DNA of 64,000 nt from Linyphia triangularis (lineage: Eukaryota > Arthropoda > Arachnida > Araneae > Linyphiidae). Shown piece by piece: positions 1-12,600 of the stretch (the stretch's first letter is position 1; every line of letters begins with the position of its first letter). A model generated the notes under the pieces. The model searched no databases and was not told the origin of the DNA. It saw nothing but the letters and a program-made list of their open reading frames with translations. A program made the translations under genes and the position numbers. The DNA lies in NCBI GenBank assembly GCA_963978545.1, contig OZ021724.1, positions 33,560,433 through 33,624,432 on the forward strand, in the 5' to 3' direction.

Positions 1-51
1 GCAAAATTTCAAGATGGTACTCCCATGGTATCATAGGGGAAAAAAATTCTG

Positions 52-440
52 TAGGTAACTCTCTGGCTGACGCACGGGACATTTTGGCTCTTTTTTCTAC
101 TCGTAAATTGATAAGATTTATAAAACTAAGGTGAATCTAATAGTTATGTTTTCATTTTATATTATATTACTTGGTGACAAAGTTATATGGAAAAATAATT
201 ATTTTAACTAGGTCAAATATGCATTTATATCATCTGACGCACAGGATACGGACGTGTCCCGTGCGTCAGACGATATAAATGCATACGTAACCTAGTTAAA
301 ATAATTATTTTTCCATATAACTTTGTCCCCAAGTAGAGCTATATAAAACAAAGCAAAATTGCTAGATTGATAATGATTTTAGAATTCTAATTTATGAGTA
401 GAAAAAAGACCTAAAATGTCTTGTGCTTAAAACAGAGAAT
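52..440. mobile_element. Fold-back (palindromic) element, copy 1
   Basis: A nearly complete palindrome. The outer arms read ctctggctgacgcacggg...ctactcgtaaat on the left and the reverse complement of atttatgagtagaaaaaa...acagagaattg on the right. The inner arms at about 175-247 and 256-327 pair almost perfectly (both contain AAATAATTATTTTAACTA or its complement), and the centre carries GACGCACGGGAC-type repeats. No coding capacity is visible. A second diverged copy with the same order of motifs lies at 24850-25240. This fits a non-autonomous fold-back element or MITE. The superfamily is not determined and no clear target duplication was found. Confidence 0.75.
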
Positions 441-639
441 TGCTCATGTATGATTGTCTGCACAATTTTTATATGAAAAAAAACAAAACATTTTGTTAAA
501 AATTAATTTAAGTATCGAATGTGGCCCATTTGAGTATAAAATACTGTTTTCTAGTCATGTAATTAAATATCAATATTCAGATGAATTAATAGTCTGCCAT
601 TTGTTACACTAATATTTGAAGAAAAAGGTGTCTTGTCGA

Positions 640-1580
640 TTCCAGACTCAAAACTTGGTAAAAGTTTATCTCCTCAAACAATTATTTCAGTAAAGAATTT
701 TTATGACGATGATGACGTAAGCAGACAAATGCCTGGGAAAAAGGACTATGGGGAAGGACTGTGGGAAAGGATGCTTTAGGTAAGACAGTTCATATACAAA
801 AGAGACTAATTTTGGGAAACTTACGAGAAGTTATTTGGCTTTTCAAAGTTTGCAGAGTTGAGACTGAAAAACTATAAGATTGCTTGTGTCAGTGGTACAC
901 ATTCTGTGTGTGTCTGCATAGCATACCATAATATTAAATTGATGATTGCTAGAGGTAATTTACGTAAAATCAAACTGCCTAAATCTGATAATCCTCTTAC
1001 AACATATAATGAATGCATGACTAACATTATGTGCAATCCCCTCCAGCACAGTCATGGGTTTTAAACAACTATGAAAACTGTTCCAAAATTGATGATTTTA
1101 AAGAAGCTCTGATGGGATGCCTTGCAGAAGATATGAATGATGAAAAATGTCACGTATAAACAAAAGTTTACTGTTGATCGTTGCACCTTTGAGACCATTG
1201 CTAAACCACTTGAAGATTTTATGCAAGAGTTTGGTAACCAAATAACACATCTAAAACAACAATAAAAAAAAAAATTCTGAAAAGAATTGTCACTGGAAAA
1301 AAATGATTCTTTTAAAAGATCAAATTAAAGAAGAGGTTAAAGTTTCTTTCCTTCATCCAAAAGGACCATCAATATCATTCACATATCCAAGAAAAGCAGA
1401 AATTTTGACAGTTCAAAAAAACTTTATTTTGTGTAAATTGGAATCCTATTACTACAACACGTTGGACATGCTAAGTCACGAAACAGGAGATGATAAGAGC
1501 TACAAAAATGTTGCTCCAGAAATAAATATACTCGTTTTAAGATGGCTGCTTCATTGCAGCAATGTGGGAGTTTAACTTAG
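640..1580 (+). pseudogene. Decayed transposon-associated ORF (unnamed repeat protein family)
   Basis: Fragments in shifting plus-strand frames recall a multicopy, probably transposon-borne protein family of invertebrates. They come in the expected order: FYDDDDVSRQMPGKKD at about 685-740, KIACVSGTHSVCVC at about 875-920, TVDRCTFETIAKPLEDF at about 1172-1220, and VKVSFLHPKGPSISF with a following PRKAEI at about 1339-1410. Stops and frameshifts separate the blocks, so it is broken. The family link is from memory of motif patterns and its enzymatic role is unknown. A chance ORF is unlikely given the motif order. Confidence 0.5.
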
Positions 1581-2533
1581 CAAACTTTTAGCATTAGAAT
1601 GTAATTAAACGGTTTATTTTTTAAGTTCACCACCTTATATTGTTTACCTATTACAACCCTTAAGTTTAAATGGAAATGTGCAAGAGTTTTACAGAATTTA
1701 CAAACATATAGAACAGATATTTTTATTACCGTAGAATAGTAATAAAAGTACTGTAAATGTTTGGAAAAAATGTTGCTGTAAAATGGTTAATTTAACCAAA
1801 TAAATAAAATATAACAAAATAAACACTCATATTTTTGTTTGGTAAGTAAGCTAAACTTGCATAAATGGAAAATATTATTATTTTAAACATGAATTTATAC
1901 TCAAATTACTTTTTAACATCAGATAATAGGGTTTTATAGAAAAAAATAGCCAAACCTACATACAGATATAATTTTTTTTGCTTATGATAAAATAAGAGTA
2001 CCATCATGAAATTTGGTGAAAATGTTCTTAAGAGATGGCCAAATATAATATGTTTTTTTCAAAAAAATTAAAAATTCCGTTTTAAAGTTTTTGAAAAATG
2101 TATAAAACAAATTTACAAAAAAAAAAATTGTTTCAAGTAAGTTGATCATGTTATATATTCATTGAAAGACAGAAAAAAACTGAACAAAATGACACAAATA
2201 CCAATCCTTTAGGTCAAATAGTTCCAAAGTTACAGCCATTTAAAGATTGTGAAACTATGCAACATTCGTGAATTTTTCAAAATTTAAAAAATTCTTAACT
2301 ATGGAAGGAATCGACGAAATTTTTTTTTAATCTCACTGTTTTCATCTCAGAAGTAAGTTCAACACACACACAAAATATTAAAACATTCCTACACTTTGAG
2401 TTGAAAAATTATTTTTTTATTGGTTGATTTCGTGTGGAATGACCCTATTGTAAAGGCATAATACATAACAACCTAACTTTGTACAATAATGAAAGTCATC
2501 TTTCGCAACAGGCACTAGTTTTTATTTATTTAT
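1581..2533. other. AT-rich non-coding stretch
   Basis: No gene seen. There are long A/T runs. The segment 2270-2445 (ending in cgtgtggaatgaccct) looks like the tail of an old dispersed repeat, but no terminal repeats or coding sequence could be defined. Confidence 0.4.
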
Positions 2534-2655
2534 CTTGTGATGGTCTCGTGTACAAAAGTCAGATACAACTCCTAGGCACTAGTAATTACTTTTGCCTAGT
2601 GGCTAGAATATCGCTCTTCAGACCTGGGGGTACGCAGTTCAATCCCCAGCCTTCC
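2534..2655 (+). repeat. tRNA-derived SINE, copy 1
   Basis: A leader (CTTGTGATGGTCTCGTGTAC) is followed by a tRNA-like core. The core has TGCCTAGTGGCTAGAA, resembling a Pol III A box, and CAGTTCAATCCCCAGC, resembling a B box/T arm. Two further copies with the same leader or core lie inverted at 33581-33706 and 33916-34021. The core does not fold into a convincing functional tRNA and has no readable anticodon arm, so it is called a SINE and not a tRNA gene. Confidence 0.65.
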
Positions 2656-2896
2656 TCTACAATCTCCTTAAGATTTCAATTCAAAATAAAAGATCCTTTG
2701 TCTACATTGTCAGATTTGGAAGCATTGTAAATGTAAAAGTTATCATACTTTGCTACAAGTTCTGTCTGATTTTAACAATGTTTTTATTAAAACTGTGCGT
2801 GTTTAACTAAAATTTAAACTTTATACAGAAATATTAATTTGTTTACAATTAAAAAAAAATAATAGTGATGACAACTAAAAAGTAACAATTGTAATA

Positions 2897-3045
2897 CAGT
2901 CAAACCCTGTTAACGAAAAATCGCTTAACATGAAATCCCGCATAATGCAAAGTAAAAGCGATTCTCTGTACTTAAGATTAATTTATTTGTTTAACATAAA
3001 CAATTTTGGTTCCCCCGTCAACTTCATGTTAAGGAGGTTTGACTG
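2897..3045. mobile_element. 149-bp TA-flanked MITE (Tc1/mariner-pogo type ends)
   Basis: Starts CAGTCAAACCCTGTTAACG and ends with the inverted GGAGGTTTGACTG. It is flanked directly by TA on both sides (2895-2896 and 3046-3047), the target duplication of Tc1/mariner/pogo elements. Internally it has inverted CATGTTAAG-like motifs and no ORF. The same end sequence bounds the larger region 8265-9985. Confidence 0.75.
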
Positions 3046-3607
3046 TATGATATAAGCAAATATAAAAACGTTTTTATTTATTAAATCTAAATAGAAAAGT
3101 AAGATAAAAATATAAGTCATTATTCTTTTTTTTTTTTTTTATGAAAGATATTTTCAATTCTTATAAAATTAGTCTGTTAAGAACTATGTGTATGTTCTTG
3201 AGCAGCAATTGCAATTTTATGTGAAAAATTTGCATAACATCGTCAAATATTGAGCATTTCCCCCCAAAAAGACCTTCTGGATTGTATACATGTGCAGACA
3301 TGGAAAACCAAGATATTTTCTGCTAATATAAAATTTGTATTATTTTATTAAAAGTAGCACATTAATAACATTTTATTGAGTCTTGTTTTTAATAACAGTC
3401 AACATATAGTTTAAAACTTTGATGGAAATTGGGCACCAAAATTAGATATAAGCTTTGTTTATTTTGTTCTTTGATAGAAATAAAACTATAGTTAAATGAA
3501 AAATTAAAGGAAAAAAATTAATTAAAAGGAATTAAGAGCTGCATTATAAATTTAATAATTTTTAAAAAAATAATTTTTATTTATTAATTGTAAGGTTATT
3601 ATTGTAG
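3046..3607. other. AT-rich stretch upstream of the BCAP31 coding exons
   Basis: No gene or terminal repeats seen. It probably includes intron or promoter of the BCAP31-like gene: an acceptor-like TTGTAG at 3602-3607 precedes a short 5'-UTR segment before the start codon. The upstream non-coding exon was not located. Confidence 0.4.
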
Positions 3608-3628
3608 GGTTTCCTCATATTATACAAG

Positions 3629-6600
3629 ATGACTATTCAGTGGCTCCTTATTGCATCTTTTTTATACTTGGAACTTGGTGTAATTGCATTGCTGAGTTTG
3701 CCATTTGTATCACCTAAAATGTAAGACTGTTTAAAACCTATTGAGCAATTAACATGTTTATTTTTATATTTTTACATGTTAATATACTAATATATTTTAT
3801 TTCTATCTCTTTTAGAAAATCACATGTATTTAAAAAATATTTTGCACTTATTAAAAACATGTAATTTTTAATTTCATTTTATTTGCATTAATAGTTTTTT
3901 GTTTGAGTATCTTATCATTTGCTATGGTTGCTAAAATTATTTAAAAGTTAAGCGTATTCTGTGTTTAATTGTGTATTTAGCTATTCCTTGGGAAAAAATA
4001 ATGATCAAGTATTTTTTATTTATCATAAGTTTTTTTCTTTATTGTATTTTTTAATTAGCATCAGAATTATTTACTTATTATTTTGTTATTTCAGATGGAA
4101 ATGTATATTTCAATTCCAACTATGGACTGCTGTAGGAAGGAAAGCAAATATGTACTTTACAGTTTTCTTAATGGTCTTAATTTTATTCTTTTTGGGTAAG
4201 ATAATTTTTCTTTTGTGTACAATGCAACATTTATGAATATTTCAAGATTTATGGTATTTAAAATATGTAGTTTGTAGTGGTATGGTAAAAAAAAATATGT
4301 AGATTCTTAAATCCCATTAATTCATTTTTGTTCTTATTATTTGAATGCTGAACTCAAGAAACTTGTTTCTTAAGTTCACACGTAGGCTGCAGATTTTTTT
4401 GGTACTTTTTATGCAGTTTTAGATTTAAGTAAATCACACATTTTTATTTATTAATGAAAGTTGTATTAAATTCAAAATTAAATTTTGAGGAATCAATGGC
4501 ATATTTTTGTACAGTTTCTAAGTAAGTGGATTGTCTGTGACAAATACTTCGTTGAGTGCGACTTTAATAGGTCAATTAGTCATGTATCTCTTAAGAAATT
4601 AATATACTTTTTATTGAATAAAACTAACTGGCTAATAATGCAGATTTGAATGTTGATCAATTTTATTGAAGAACTCTGGATCTTTGCTTAACATTAAATT
4701 TCCCTTTTCAGCTAGCTATTGTAGCAATTTAAAATAAGTCATGACAGTAACAATATTATATTCACTGCATGAAAATCCTAAAAAAATATATATTATGCAC
4801 TTTTAAGTTTTTATAATATTGCCTGTTATTTTTTTCTATTTACTTGCAAGCTTGTTTCTATAAAATTGATTTTTGTGAGTAAACACAATAATTTTTACAG
4901 TAAGTGTTTTACAATTGGAAAATCGAAAAGTTGTTTTTGTGTTTTTTTCTGTATAAGCAAAGTAAGTTTTACTTAAAAAGGCTATGGAGTTTCTCACTAT
5001 CCTTGTAATATATTTGGCTTTTTTCTGAATGTAAAACTTCTATTGCATCATGTATATTAGAAATGAAAGTTTATGCTAAAATTGTGCAGATATTACTCCT
5101 TATAAACTATCTTTCCTTTTAAATAGAAATATCAATTTCTAAGGTAAAAGAATCATGCAGATTGTTTTTCCATTTAACTTTTACTCAGGAGATAATAACA
5201 ACTGAATTTTAAATATTATTTTTAATTTATATATATTTTAAAAAATATTTATGTTTCAGAACACTGGGGTGACTTCTAGATAGTAAAGATGAATTATTTT
5301 GTTCGAAATAAAATTATGTAAAAAAGAAAAAACATCACAAAATTTAACATATTTTATTTACTATCAAGGTTTTTACAAGGTATAGGTGAAACACGATTAA
5401 ATTGTTAAAGTTAAAACCTAGTTTTCTTAAAAAAATAAATTTGAATATTAGCTAATATTTCAATTAGTTTTGATTTGTTATTACTATTAATTTTTCTTTG
5501 CATTTCAAGAATATTGCCATAATTTTTGTACAGTAATATTTAATTTACTTGATTGCAATTCTCTACAAGAATTCCTGGCTTATGATAAATGTTATTCACT
5601 GCAAAATAATTTTTAAGTAAAACTTCTCAAGGTATCCCTTGAATAAGCATCTGGTTAGATTAGATTGAGAGTGGTAAAGCCATTATGTACTTAGTCCAAG
5701 TTAGCCTGTAGCACCTTTCATACAAAAATTTTCATAAGCCTTTGATATACCAAACTATCCTGTGGCTTTGAAGTGAGCCTAACAGTCTGATAAGGAGACA
5801 TTACTAAAATCTGTGGATTCAAGGTCTATAACACAAAAGGTTTTATACTTAAGAGTTCAGTTATTGCAATTCATGCCTTATTTTTTAAAACATACAAATG
5901 AGAGATTTTCATAGCCATTTCCACATTATTTTCCCAACTCGCAAATTTATAAATATTTGGTAAGGACAGTGTTTTTATCCTTGCCTTCAAAGTGATCTAG
6001 GTTATTATAATTCTAGTTTCAGTAACTATCTATAAATGTCATCAATATGTTTAAAATTCAAAATTTTTGTTTGTATCTTTTTAGATTCAATCCGTGAGAT
6101 GATAAAGTATTCGGGAGACCACAGACACGAGTTTGATGCAGAATTACAAATTCATATGAAGCTTTACCGATCTCAAAGAAATTACTTCATAGTCGGTTTT
6201 GCTATTTTCTTATGTTTGTAAGTAAAATGCTTAAAGTGTTTTGTACTTAACTCTTTAAAAGACAACTTGTATGGTGACATTGTTTGATGCATATAGTTGT
6301 AATTTTCTGATACGAAAGCTGGAAACATTATAACATGTGACATATAGAAATGGATACAGTATAGGAACATAAGCCACTTTTAATTGCTTTGTTGAAAATA
6401 AATATTTAATTGTTCATTTTTGGCAATTTCTTTTGTTGTTGACATGACAAGCAATTATATCATTAGGTGCTGCCAAATTTTGTACTACAAAAATTAACAA
6501 ACCTTTATCTGCAATAATAGTTATCGAAGTCTATAAGTATTTGAGAAATCCTCATTTATTTAGTATTAATGTATAAAATATCTAATACAGGTTATCATTG

Positions 6601-9600
6601 TCTGTGCAACTAGTGAAACTTTACTACACAAAACTAGTTTATAATTATATTTTTCTTCTTTAACCCTTTTCTATTCAGTGATTGAGTGTAGGATTCATTT
6701 TTAATATAGCCATCAAATATCTGCAAATATCACATATTTTTTTCTTTTTAGTGTTATTCATAGACTTTTCATGTTGCTATTGGTTGAAGCTGAACTTCTT
6801 TCGAGGAATGAAGAAGTTACAAAAGCAGCACAGGAAGCAACAGACACACTTGAAAAATTATTAAAGGAAGATAAAGAGGTATAATTTCTGTCTAGCTCAG
6901 AATAATATTACTCTAGTAAAAAATGAAAAAATATTTCTTGATGTAGATTCTCTTCTGCTGCTTCATGAAATAGTGTTAGTCTTATTGTGAATTAGTTAAG
7001 TACAAATCTACCATAGTTATCAGTATTTTAGGTTTTGTGTCTATGTTGTGAGAAGTGGTAATTCTTTAATATTATTTTTGTTTAAATTGTTTTGTATGAT
7101 ACTCTTGATAAATTATTTTAGTTTTCCAAATTGAATCAGCCAATTCGCAAAAGGGCTAAACATTGAGCTTTGGTTGTAGCACAAAATAGAAAAAAAATGT
7201 ATCAATTTATTAAGATAGTAATATAAAAGTTAACCATTAAAAATTTTGAAATGCAGAAGTAGAGTTTAAAACTAAGAACTATTTGTGTGATGTATGTTGT
7301 AAAATTACTTAATGAAGGAGTTTAATTTATTGCTTAAGATTTTTCTTACAATATGGATATTCAGGAAAAATATCCAGACAAAAAAAAAAAAAAAAAAAAA
7401 AAAAGTAATAAAACATTGTTACTTTTGTGCTTTTAACTTATCAATTTAAAAATTATGCTAAATTTTTTTTTTTTTAGAGGCTAAAAGTATTAGTATTTTT
7501 TTTAGATATTCCAAATCATCGTTAAATTAATGTTTAGTTAGTAATTTTGAGTAACATAAATCACACATGAGTAATTATAAATTAACTTTATTTAGAATTC
7601 TTTTACTATCAGTTTTCCTTCTAATCATATACCATTCAGATGAAATTAGGGTTCATGCTTTAGGAAGATTAACTGCATCAAAGTCCAAATCGATGTGTTA
7701 AAAAAAATTGCCATCAGCTAATTTAATACCCGACTGACTAACAGAAATTTAAAAAAAATTTATTGACTTTTCCAATCAGGTTACAAATAATATATACTAC
7801 AAGAAATTTTTATAACACAACTCTCTTAGTTATACTTATGGTGTGAGATTTTTTACTATTTCACCATATTGTGTAAATTTTATTTTTTTAATTATTTTAT
7901 GGAAAATGATAGTTTTTACTCGAATATGTGGACAGATAATTGGTAGAAAATCCTCTTAGATTACATATTTTGGTGATTAAAGCATATTTTGTCCAATTAA
8001 AAAAAGTTACCATCTTCACTTTGTAATGCAGGGTGCTCATAATTTATTGTTGAAGTTTCCTTGCCTCATAAACTGCAACCAAAGAACATGATGAAATATT
8101 TTTTTACATAATCATTTGGTACAATTAAAAAGGCAGCCTCTTGTAGATTGTGAATTAACATTTCTTGCAGACCATCACCTTCTTGTAAAATGCTAGAGAT
8201 AATTTCTAGGTGTAAGTCATTACCTGTTTCCTAAAATTTCTTTAGCCATCATTGAATAGAATTACAGTCAAACCCCAGTAACGTGAAATCTCTTAAAACA
8301 AAATCCTGTTTAACACGAAATCTCACGTGATGGAATTCTGATTAAAATGAAAACAAAATTGCTCTTTTGACCACTTTTTTTTAGATGAAACCTTCAAACA
8401 TTTTCAGGGATGTGATTCTTCCGCGGAACCGCGGAAATCCGCGGTTTTTTAATTTTTGCCTGAACTTTCGCCTTTTTTCGAAAATTGTAACAAAAATCGG
8501 CATTTTCTAAAGTTTCCGCGGAAAAAAATTCCGCGGAAGAGAATCGCGGGCGGAAAAAGATATTTTCTCTTCCCTGGCAAGTTTATCCCGCTCAAAAAAA
8601 GTCTGCGTTTCAATTGTTTAAAAAGCAGGACTATCTAAAAGACGAGGTGGACAGAAATCTTTGCAGAAACATGAATTCTGCATCAAAAAACTACAGATCA
8701 GAAATTTTTAACAAAAATACTTCTGACCATCAGCAAATCTCAAACGTGATAGTAAGGAAGCTGCCAAGAAACTATCTGCTAAAGCTGCTAAATTGCAGCG
8801 AAACATCCATATTAAAAAAATGAATTCTAAGTTAATTAATAATCAATCAGATAATTCTGCCCAAAGGGAAGCTGCTTCCTATGTGACTGTTGTAAATATT
8901 TATAAACAAATTGGAAAACATCGCTTAAGTGTCACAAATGAAAGACCGACAAAAAAACAAAAAACTAATGATGTTGATAAAAAATGTTGCAAAGGTCCTT
9001 TGACCATCAAAGAGATGTTCTCTAAAAAAAATAATGCTTCCTTTTACAAGTATTTAAAAATAAATATGTCATGGGGGTGTACTGTTGTTTTCATAATTTT
9101 TTTTTACATCGTCTTTATTATTTTCGCATATTTATCCTTTGCACGTTTTTTGGGCCCAATTTTAAGATTTCCTCTTTTTTGCCTTTTGGTCAATCACATC
9201 CCTGCATTTTCTAATGCAGAAGGACAATGCCTTGTGTGCTTTAAATAATTTAGAAGAGATAGGAACTTTTTTAAAAATGTTTTATTAAAAATGTAAAGCA
9301 AAAATCAATAACAAACTTTTTTAAATAATAAATTACTAAAAAGTACATTTACTTTTTTTGGTTTTTAATGCATATTTTGTTAAATATTATATTAAATATA
9401 AACATTTCAATCAGAGTGGCCACAGAACCGGGAAAACCTGGAAATCAGGGAAATGTCAGGGAGCTTTCTGATTCTGGAAAAAATCAAGGAAATGTCAGAG
9501 AACTTTTTAAAATTTCATGAAAATCAAGGAAATTTTGTATTGTTTAAGGCACGTTAATCCATATTTTGACACTATTTACACTGAAATTTGTGGTGGTAAG

Positions 9601-12600
9601 CCATTACAAGTTTAGTGTTACGGAATAATTTAAACTTTTCATTTCAAGCAAAACTATTTTTTTTAATTTTTCATATTATCTCCTTAGCATATAGGTTCTA
9701 TTTGGTCAGGATTTTTAGACATCTGGAAAACCTAAGAAAATTGGGGAAATTCGGAAAAAAAGTTTGCCCTAAAATCAGGGAATTTTTTTAGAAATCTGTC
9801 AGGGAATTATCAGGGAACTTTTTTCCTGAATCTTGTGGCCACCCTGTCAATATAAGTGTTCTAATAAACAGCAGTATCAAATAGCTAGTAGTTTAAATTT
9901 GCATTAATTAGATGAAAACGTTTTTGAGGGTTAACGCGATAAATTTCGTCGGTCCCATCAATTTTGCTTTGACAGGGTTTGACTGCCTGTTTAGTCTTGA
10001 AGCAACGTTGTATAGTGGTGACATAATTTGTTTCCAAGGACTACCCTGACAATAAATTATGAAGACCATGTATATCTTATGAATAATAGAAAACTACCCA
10101 TTTATACTTCTTTTCATTGTATAAATTTGTAATGGCTCTCTCTGTATTTTAAAAAAAAAAAATCTTTTTAGTCGAGCATATCTGTGCCTAAGGATGTGCC
10201 CAATCAACAATTTCTGAAAGAAATGGAAAGAATACAAAGGGAAATTACTGCTAAAAATGATGGTAACTGTTTAAACTTAAAATTTTGCTATTAAATGTGA
10301 TTGCACTTCCTAATCCATAATAAACTATCTAAAATGACAGCAGCTGAAGCACATATTGGATATGTCTGTCTTCGTTGTTGTTAATATCATGTGAATTAAA
10401 TTATACTTCACAAAATTTTCTGCTCATTAATTACTTTAAAATTTTCCCAATGCTTAATTGCCAATGACAGAAATAAGAAGCTTCTGTCCACTCATTGAAT
10501 TCCTCTTTTCTTAAAATTCTCTTATCTTTTTTTTCTGCTTTTCAGTATTTTTCAAATTTCAATCAATCAGATAAATAAAATATTTTAATGCAATGAAGAC
10601 CAGCTGTTTTTTAGTGTATGATGGGGGAAAAAAAAGGCATTGCCAATGATGAGGGTGGCTAAAAATAGTTAAACTAAGGAGTGATGAGCGAATTACAGTA
10701 TATTATTAAATTAAATCTACTTTTGGCTCCCATTTTCTGAAATTGAGTATACCTATTAAGCTGATTATTTTCTCTTGCTAAAGGTGATACTCATATTATG
10801 CAGCCCTTTCAAATTCAACAAAAATGTCCTTTGTATTTTGAGGAGGAGTTTTTGCTCTCGCTAGAGATGAAAATTTTGTCTCTTACATTTTCGAGCTATC
10901 AAATGTGCATCTTATTCCAACTCTGGTTGAGTTATGGAAATATCTTATATGCTTGCGACAAATCAGTGTTGGCTGCTAAATTTGAAGAATTTTTTTTTTT
11001 TTTCATTTTGGTGCTTTGCATTCGTGATTTTTATTGATTCTGTTTGAGCTAAAAAGCTATTGAATGTTCTCCAAAGAATAGATATTGTGATAATTGAAAA
11101 TGTGATTTTAGTGTAGACATTTAAATCCACTGAAGTTGATAATATCTTAATTTTTTCCAACAAAGATTTAGTTTACATGCTTTTTTCTTTCTTTTTAGAT
11201 TTAGGATATTTTGTCAATGTCAGTGTTAAAATATTCTACTTTCTTTGGTAGTCTATCTCTACAAGGTCTAACTAGGGGAATTTATTGAATGTTTAGTATG
11301 CAATAAGAAATGCCTTATTTAATGATAAGTTTTCTAGTTCAAGGCATAGAATCATTACAAACACTATCTACTAATTTCAGTCTTTCTAGAGAAATAATGA
11401 ATTTTGTATGAGTATCTGTAAAAAAATAGTTAAACTTATCAATACACCTGCCTTATTTTATTGAGCTTATACACTTTGTTAAAAATTCGAAAATGCATTT
11501 TTTAGCTTTGATATTGAAAATTATGCTTTAGGGTTTGTCTGATATAGAACTAACAGTGCTATCAAATGTACTCTTCATATGAAAGGATCATGCCTTCCAT
11601 TACTGAGTGGTGTATATAGCTTTATATATATATCCTTATTCGGCTTTTAATATTTTTAACTTAATTAAGAGTTGTAAATGTTTATATTAAAGTTCTTTAA
11701 AATTTAATATTTTATACTTAATTTTGATACTTAATTAAAGTTGTTTAATTTTCCTGAGTCGTTATTCATTTATCTTGGAGTTCCTCATAGCTTTTCAACA
11801 TACATTAAGTAAACATAAGGAATAGAATCATTGGAAAAGAAAGTATATATTTTTACTAACTAATGATATTTTTCACATTTTAGTAATCTTCTTTTTTAAA
11901 ATTTTGTTTTCTCATGTCTGCATACACAATGAATTAGTTTAATTTCTTCTATCCAACTTTCAATATTTCACATCATTCACTGTTATATCTATGCTACCCA
12001 CTACCAAGTATTTAAATTTTTAAACCAATTGGCGTTCTTTAAATGAATCGGAAACAAAAGTTGATTTGAATTTCTGCTACAGTTTGTTATATTTGATGTT
12101 ACTTTTTTTTACAACTGTAGAACTTTTTATTTTCAGAATTAAAAATTCTCAAAGAAAATATCAAGAGCATCACAGACAAATATCATGAAGTTTCCAAGGA
12201 ATATGACAGTCTAAAAACTAAAGTAGATGTTTTGAAAGGTGAATATGTTTAATGAATAGATACATTACAATACATAATTAGTTTAAAAAGCAATAGGGAA
12301 TTGTGTTTATGATCAATGATGTGTAAAGAAGGGGAGCTCCTCCCCCCCCCCCCCCCTTTCACTTTTAAGATGCAAGTTATTATTTTGGTAATTTTCTGTA
12401 TGAAAGTGAAATGTTTATGTGACTAAAGGTGTGAATAATGTTTTGCATATATGTGTTTTACCTACTAATCTCTAATTACCTACTACTACAACTAATCTCT
12501 TAAATTAACACATATATATTTTAATCAATTCAATTGTTAAATTATTTTTAAAATATAAAAAAAAAGAAATTTCTTTGAGAAAGTTTTTAAAGCTTATATT

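Larger units (their letters stand above)
8265..9985. mobile_element. Region bounded by CAGTCAAACC inverted ends (pogo/Tc1-mariner-like)
   Basis: The left end CAGTCAAACCCCAGTAACG and the right end CAGGGTTTGACTG match the ends of the 149-bp MITE at 2897-3045 and are inverted to each other. The left end follows TA; the right flank lacks a clean TA. Inside are a CpG-rich CCGCGG-containing stretch at about 8420-8540, a decayed ORF at 8590-9248, and a separate inserted MITE at 9412-9846. It may be one element of about 1.3 kb plus the insertion, or two independent fragments. Confidence 0.5.
6879..10171 (+). other. BCAP31 intron 4, carrying transposon debris
   Basis: A 3.3-kb intron. It holds a poly(A) run at 7380-7404 and the composite transposon region 8265-9985 described separately. 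The remainder is AT-rich with no exon evidence. Confidence 0.6.
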
